Shown here: in pieces, positions 58,777-64,000 of the stretch
Layout of the letters: the number at the start of each line of letters is the position of its first letter
Position numbering within the stretch: position 1 is the stretch's first letter
Assembly (NCBI GenBank): GCA_037127315.1
Contig: JBBBDQ010000348.1
Span: 1,930,001 to 1,994,000 of the forward strand
Direction of reading: 5' to 3'
Length of the DNA: 64,000 bases
From: Ascarosepion bandense
Lineage: Eukaryota; Mollusca; Cephalopoda; Sepiida; Sepiidae
The notes under the pieces: generated by a model
What the model saw: the letters and a program-made list of their open reading frames with translations, nothing else
Told to the model about the DNA's origin: nothing
Databases searched by the model: none
Translations under genes and position numbers: made by a program

Positions 58777-59084
58777 TTCTGAATAATAGTAAACACTTAG
58801 GCGACAGTTTATGTAATTGTTGCTTTAGAAATATAAAATCATTTTGGAAGATAGAACTTAACACTTCACGAAAGCCAATCCAGTCATCTAACAACACGAG
58901 TTATTGTTGTGGATTCTTGTTGAGAAACCACAAAAAAAAAAAAAAAATAACAAAAACAGGTATGGAGATAGAAAATGTAAGTTATATTGACAAAAATATA
59001 CAAACTGGAACACGGGTTAGTCAGTTCAGGAATACTAGGAATATTTTTAGTAGAAATCACGATATACACACACATATATATATA

Positions 59085-59250
59085 TATAGAAGGGTAGGAC
59101 TTAGTTGCTAGTCTAGTAGCTCGTGTAAATTCATACATAGGGGGCATCAGTGAGCTAAGGTCATTGGAGCAGAAGCCGTGTAAGTATTTGTAGAAGAGGC
59201 ACAGCGAAGCCACATCACGCCGGTGAGAGAGCGAATGCATCCGAGCTGAT
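59085..59250 (-). pseudogene. LINE ORF2 C-terminal fragment
   Basis: The minus strand reads DLSARMHSLSHRRDVASLCL, then FYKYLHGFCSNDLSSLMPPM, then YEFTRATRLATKSYPS, and runs out into a TA microsatellite at 59073-59084. It is truncated at both ends, with no UTR. Confidence 0.88.
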
Positions 59251-59264
59251 AAGTCAGTCTAATG

Positions 59265-59294
59265 TTTGCCTGATAAAAATATTCTGAATAATAG
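59265..59294 (+). other. 30-bp site matching the joined flanks of Helitron-like copy C
   Basis: TTTGCCTGATAAAAATA (59265-59281) runs directly into TTCTGAATAATAG (59282-59294). The same 17 bp end at 58041 and the same 13 bp start at 58777, on either side of the element. Similarity does not extend further either way. Confidence 0.92.
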
Positions 59295-59380
59295 GTACTG
59301 ACAAGAAATACTTTTATATAAACGTTAACGAATTACAGCGTGTGGCAGAACTACCTCCCGCTGTCGTCTTTAGAAATGAT

Positions 59381-60085
59381 CAGGGGTCGGCAACTCATTC
59401 GTACCCGCGGGCCGGATCGTGTTATAATGACGGGTCGCGAGCCGCATGAAGGCCATTAATGAAAAATTAAGGAAAGTTACATATGCATATCCCTGTCAAC
59501 CTAAATATTTAAAACCATAATAAAAATGAACATTGAGAAATCAGAAAAACAAAAGAAAATCAAAAATTGAAAAGCACCTAACAAAAATTCATTTTCCTCA
59601 AGGAACGTCAAAATACTTCAAAGTGAAAAAAATCAACCGAAGTAAAATGGATGAAATTATGACGTCACTAAAAATTATTTTTTGTTTATATCCGGGAATC
59701 GAAAATTGCAATATATTTTATATTTTCTGGGTTTTCTTTCGATTTTTAAACAAATTACTAAAACGAAACAAAATCCTGAATTTCTTTCTTTTTGAATAAA
59801 TATACTACGAAGAACACTGATAACATTCATTTGAATTTTATTTCGGTATTTAAAATTACTTTTTATGTTTATTTTTTTTTATTTTTTACGCAGTAATGGA
59901 GGTGATTGGGTTTTGATCGTGTTTTTGCGGTCATAGTATTCAAATTCGTTTGGGTGAATCAGAGGAAGATAACAGCAGGCCTTTTGTCGAATTCGAAAGC
60001 CTCGTCTCTCAATCAGGCTCACGGGCCGGTCAAAATGCATTCGCGGGCCAGATCCGGCCCTCGGTCCGTAGGTTGCCGACTCTTG
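59381..60085. mobile_element. hAT-like non-autonomous element
   Basis: The left end begins CAGGGGTCGGCAACTCATTC and continues to CGGGCCGGATC. The right end is the inverse, with CGGGCCAGATCCGGCCCTC, CGTAGGTTGCCGACTC and TTG. CA-GGGTCGGCAAC ends with GGGCCGG-rich subterminal DNA are typical of hAT MITEs. I could not identify a convincing 8-bp target duplication. The interior is AT-rich, and its 88-codon frame (59533-59799) has no transposase motif. Confidence 0.75.
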
Positions 60086-60269
60086 ATCTACAACATTGTA
60101 TGGTGAATAGAGTTTGCCATTAGAAGTATATCTTTGGCTGGTATTTCTGCCGTATTCTTTATTTCGTATTAAGTGACAGCAATCATGTAATAATACAGTG
60201 ATTGTACAATTGAATAAAGTATAACTCTACTTTATCTTTTTAAGAATATAGTTAATAAACAAATCCACA

Positions 60270-60600
60270 TTATTTCAAATTCCTCCGAAAAAATAAGATG
60301 TTATCATAGAATTTACGGTTACATCTTGCCAATTCAACTTTGAAACGATGAGACGTTGTTGCCAATCTAATACTGTGCTTAACTTCATAAAGTCTAGATA
60401 CCATAGCGAAGATTTCCTCCGAACAACTGCGAAAATATTTATAGAGAAGGTACGTCAAAGTTAAATTATGGCGGTGGGAGAGTGACTGAAGGCAATAGGT
60501 CAGGACCATTAATATTCCTGGTTCTTGTTTGGATTTTATCAAGAAACTCTAAATAGGCAGCAAGGGCACCGGGCTATATGTGGCAGCAATATTAAAAATT
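60270..60600 (-). pseudogene. Diverged LINE ORF2 C-terminal fragment
   Basis: The minus strand starts near 60600 with YCCHIWPGALAAYLEFLDKI, then a segment rich in replacements, then HRHNLTLTYLLYKYFRSCSE, EIFAMVSRLYEVKHSIRLAT and TSHRFKVELARCNRKFYDN. It aligns along the same order as the other C-termini but is much more divergent, so it comes from a separate lineage of this LINE group. Confidence 0.75.
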
Positions 60601-61121
60601 TAAAGGAAAAGTAGAAGTAAGATAGATTCAGGAGTTAAATATAATCTAGCATGACTCAGTGGACTTTCTTAGCAGTAGACTTACCAATGGATTCAATATA
60701 TTATTTCCACTTACGTCAGCAGAAAATATTAATTCGAGAAAACGCCACTATTCACTCTCACTGAAGTTAATGTCTTGTTAATGAGAGAAAGTAATGTGGA
60801 TTTAGATGATTGCTAGAGAGAATGATTGTTTTGAAGGGTTTAGAATTAGCAAACCATTCATTGCCCCATTTAACAACTGAGTGTATGTCATTTTTTAGGA
60901 TAGCTCATAATTTGACCTGATCGAATTGCTCAGACTTACTATCGATACAGTTCATTATAGATAACAAGTTGAGAACTGATATCAGGCTGTGACAAACTAT
61001 TAATGTTTCGAATAAACTTTTACGAAAAGTAGAAATTTATGTTTTCATTTTTATGCTGTTTTTTCTCGTTTTTCCTTTGCTTACTATTCAAATAATTCTT
61101 GATTTTAAAAAATACGTATGT
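60601..61121. other. No gene seen
   Basis: AT-rich with only short frames. Confidence 0.5.
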
Positions 61122-61867
61122 ATTTTTTTTTTTTTTTAATCATCTCACCCCAAGCAAGGCATTCCACTGCCACTATTGCGCATGGGGCTACATAGGGGAA
61201 GGTAAAGAGAAGGAGTGGATAGACATAGGGAATGTCAGGAGAAAGGTGATAGATGAGTAAGGATAGCGAGGATGAGTGTCGGGCAGATGGGAAGAGTGTT
61301 TGATAGAATGGGAGCAGGTTAGTGTGTTAGGAGGTGTCTATTGACCTTACATTTAAACTCCTGGAGATTGTAGCCGTCGGGGAAGCAATCTTTTGGAAGA
61401 GAATTCCACAGTCGGGAAGTGCGAGGAAAGAAACTGTTGGAGTAGAAGTTACGGCTGAATTTTATCGATTTCACTGTAAAAGGGTGGGATCTAGTTGCTA
61501 ATCTAGTATCTCGTGCAAATTCGTATTTAGGGGGCACCAGTGATCTAAGTTCATCGGAGCAGAAGCCGTGAAAGTATTTATAGAAGAGACACAGCGAAGC
61601 CACGTCTCGCCGGTGGGAGAGAGACTGCAGGCGGTCTGCCAAGTCGGTATCTATCACATTACAGACCCTCCTCTGAACCTTATCGAGAAGCCCGAGGAGA
61701 ACAGCAGGGGCACCCGACCAGATATGGCAGCAGTATTCAATGCACGGGCGGATGGTAGATTTGTAAATGTGCAGGATAGATTTAGACGGAAAAAACTTCC
61801 GGGCCCTACACAGAGAACCGACTTTCATAGCAGCATGTATGAAAATATTTTTCACTATATACATTAG
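61122..61867 (-). pseudogene. 5'-truncated LINE: ORF2 C-terminus, 3' UTR and A tail
   Basis: The minus strand opens with HAAMKVGSLCRARKFFPSKS and KSTIRPCIEYCCHIWSGAPA. It continues LLDKVQRRVCNVIDTDLADR, HRRDVASLCLFYKYFHGFCS and SRLWNSLPKDCFPDGYNL, and ends KVNRHLLTH before the stop at 61318. The frame is uninterrupted for 181 codons, the best-preserved C-terminus in the window. The 3' UTR (61318-61140) ends in the shared terminus, here CCTTGCTTGGGGTGAGATGA, followed by an A tail seen as T at 61122-61136. No RT core, so not autonomous. Confidence 0.93.
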
Positions 61868-61904
61868 TTCTGCGTCAATGATTTTTTCAGGACTATATCA
61901 AAAC

Positions 61905-62375
61905 TTGCCAACATCTCTTCTACAAATACTTTAACGGTTTCTGCTCCGACGAACTGAGCTCACTGGTGCCCCCCACTCTTGAATTTACTCAAGCTACTAG
62001 ACTAGCATCTACGTCCAGCCCTTTTATAGTGAAACCGATAAAATGTAGCCGAAACTTCTATTATATCAGTTTCTTTTCTCGCACTTCTCGCCTGTGGAAT
62101 TCCCTTCTGTATACTTGCTTCCCCGACAGCTACAATCTCCAAAAATTTAAATGTAAAGTCAGTAGTCATTTCCTATGTCACCGACTTGCGTCCTCTCTCT
62201 CATGTTCCTTTTTCGGCCCACTCTACTCTCATCAGTATTCTCATCCTTCTCTTACCTTTTTCCTGACACCCCCCCACTATAATTTGTTCCTTCTTCTCAT
62301 CACATTCCTCCGACGTAACCCGCTGCACACCAGTGGCATTTAAATGCCTTGCTAGGGGTCAAAGGTTAAAAGAAA
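61905..62375 (+). pseudogene. 5'-truncated LINE C-terminus and 3' UTR
   Basis: Starts near LPTSLLQILXRFLLRRTELT-type frame-shifted sequence and then reads FTQATRLASTSSPFIVKPIK, FFSRTSRLWNSLLYTCFPDS and YNLQKFKCKVSSHFLCHRLA. The 3' UTR has CTACTCTCATCAGTATTCTC and ends GCCTTGCTAGGGGTCAAAGG. It is a close relative of the LINE that seeded the satellite and shows that UTR without expansion. It lies head to head with the minus-strand LINE, 37 bp away. Confidence 0.88.
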
Positions 62376-63170
62376 TAATCAAATAGTATTTCTCTGTTTT
62401 ACTTAGTCTAATATCGAAACCTTTACCTTTAAATATCGTATTTAATTGCTAAAATCTTGAGAATTAACTCTATTTTTATGTCTATGTCGGTCTTGATCGA
62501 TTAAAATTAGCGATAAGTAAAACTTTTCGGGAAAGTATTTCTGGAGAAGGAAAAGAATTTATTAGAATTGTTTTATAGATTGTCGAGTGCGAAAGCACAA
62601 ATAAAAATAGACCAGCATTTTTCTCCTCGTCGTGTGGTTTGGAAAATAAGGAAAATTTTATCTGAAATTAAATTATTAGGCAAGGAACAGAGCATTGTCT
62701 AGGATATTCTTGGAAAGAGACATTCTGTTTTTTTTTTTTGACTTCGAATAGGTTCTCCTTTGAGACATGTCCTATCTAATAAATCCGAAACTTCGTTGGT
62801 GGCGTTTGGTCCCTTAGCTTGGTTTAAACACATTCACCACGAGAAGAAATTTGTATATAATTTTCGGAAAGTTCGATTTCCTCCAGGAAAAAAAGAATTC
62901 CTGGGAATTTAATGAATTCAAAAGCAAAATGAAATATATTTTCATCTTTCATTGTGTTATGTCTCTTCAGAATATGTAAACTGGCTCTTCACTATTTTTC
63001 ATTCTATATAGCTTTAAGCTGTATTCTGAGATTTATTTACACTGGATCCCGAAGTAGGTTGCATATTGTTTCCTTCTGCCACACTTAACTTTAATATGCT
63101 TTTCCATTTTACATGTCCCATGAATATCTACTCATTATAAGTAATTTGTTCCTCTTACTGCTATGGAAGT
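62376..63170. other. No gene seen
   Basis: AT-rich. Nothing recognisable. Confidence 0.5.
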
Positions 63171-63785
63171 GCGTTGTGGTGCGGCAGATATCAGCTCGGA
63201 ACAACAAATCGGGTGCCGAGTTCGAATTCCAGTTGAATTCCTTGCATTAACTTATGCATAAAGACCCTTAGAAAATGTATTAATCCGTCTCTTTCTTCTA
63301 TTTATGGGTTAATCAATAGAACTGATTGGGTTCTATAGCCTTGGCTGGCAACCAGTCTACGGCAGAAAGCAATGGCAACCTACTGCAGAATAATCATCTT
63401 CCCAGTCAGTAATGTCTCTTTCAAGACATGATCGCCCAAGCATGTATCAAGTATGGCACTTAACTGACTGACTGAATATAATAGTTGAAAAAAAATGATT
63501 AAGGTTTTTACTGGTCATAAAGTGGGAGATCGGTTTTCAATTGTTATAAATAATAAACTAATCCCCTACTAATTACTATGTAATAATATAACAGATATAT
63601 ACCCCTCTATCTACGAGTCAAATAACAGGAGAGATTAGGTTCTATAGCCTTGGCTGGCAACCAGTCGACTGTTGAAAGTAATGTCAACCTACTGCGGAAT
63701 AATCATCTGCCCAGTCAGTTATGTCTCTTTCGAGACATGATCGCTCAAAGCGTGTATCACGTATGGCACTTAACTGACTGTCTGC
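63171..63785 (+). mobile_element. Composite SINE: head-body-hairpin-body
   Basis: Head GCGTTGTGGTGCGGCAGATA with a B box GAGTTCGAATTCC. The first body runs to ACTGACTGACTGAATAT (63478). A hairpin spacer (63522-63570) and a second body from about 63605 to CTTAACTGACTGTCTGC follow. The same order as at 5121-5740. Confidence 0.85.
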
Positions 63786-64000
63786 TATTTTATTTAAAAA
63801 TTTCTTGTGCTAACACTTTCCGTTCATGGTATCTTCACAATCTTTATGTAGAGAAAACTAAAGATGTATTCCAAAAGCTAAACAAGTATTAAGTAACCGA
63901 AAAATATTGTTAAAAAACAAAGAAAAAATATTTAACAGCTATGTAATATCGGTACTTCTGTTAAGTTGTTCCATATACAAATCCAGATATCCCGTGATTT
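63786..64000. other. No gene seen to the window end
   Basis: AT-rich sequence after the SINE. The 80-codon frame at 63650-63892 starts inside the SINE body and is not supported as a gene. Confidence 0.5.

Noticed and set aside
58679..59240. Minus-strand frames of 72 and 118 codons and a plus frame of 119 codons near 58.7-59.2 kb
   Set aside because: They span the end of the Helitron-like element, a poly-A run, a TA microsatellite and a LINE fragment, so they are composites of unrelated repeats.

Overview
This window reads as non-coding, repeat-dominated metazoan nuclear DNA. It is AT-rich and rich in TA/TG/CA microsatellites, and nearly every stretch that can be identified is a transposable element, a transposon relic, a tRNA-derived SINE or a satellite array. 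No complete host gene is visible. The mixture of Jockey/CR1-like LINE 3' ends, RTE-like LINE pieces, Tc1, mariner, hAT-like and Helitron-like elements and several tRNA-SINE families suits a large invertebrate genome. A lophotrochozoan, perhaps a mollusc such as a cephalopod, is my guess; the sequence does not prove it.

Layout. 1-1.93 kb: a Jockey-like LINE ORF2 with the catalytic YADD block deleted. 1.94-3.05 kb: a dead mariner whose right terminal repeat has become a 6-copy, 49-bp tandem array. 3.89-3.95 kb: a hammerhead ribozyme-like core. 4.7-6.9 kb: SINEs and a Helitron-like element. 7-9.4 kb: unique DNA with a cluster of hairpins. 9.5-27 kb: a truncated LINE in which about 127 bp, spanning the end of ORF2 and the start of the 3' UTR, has expanded into a 16.7-kb satellite of about 131 units. 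The array is followed by the LINE's own 3' tail. 27-30.5 kb: Tc1 and LINE fragments. 31.3-32.2 kb: SINEs. 34.1-35.6 kb: a Tc1 element with IR/DR ends and a broken transposase. 36.1-36.5 kb: a 41-bp satellite. 38.4-38.6 kb: a promoter-like cluster. 41.2-42.0 kb: a TIR element with a LINE tail nested in it. 42.6-43.4 kb: a duplicated RTE-like LINE fragment. 44.1-44.8 kb: a second Helitron-like copy. 45.4-47.4 kb: a 43-bp satellite. 48.2-52.1 kb: SINE clusters and LINE tails. 52.7-53.2 kb: a long foldback palindrome. 54.3-57.6 kb: RTE and SINE relics, a kappaB/CRE motif cluster, and a T-rich tract ending in a plausible 3' splice site with a short open exon candidate. 58.0-60.1 kb: a third Helitron-like copy, with a matching unoccupied site 0.5 kb away, and a hAT-like element. 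60.3-62.4 kb: LINE ends, including a head-to-head pair. 63.2-63.8 kb: a composite SINE.

There is no pathway or operon logic here; the interest lies in how the repeats are built. Satellites were made from LINE and transposon ends, a small hairpin module sits at the join of partial duplications in unrelated repeats, Helitron boundaries can be checked against an unoccupied site, and a ribozyme fold is present. The repeated reading frames inside the satellite are side effects of its periodicity, not genes.
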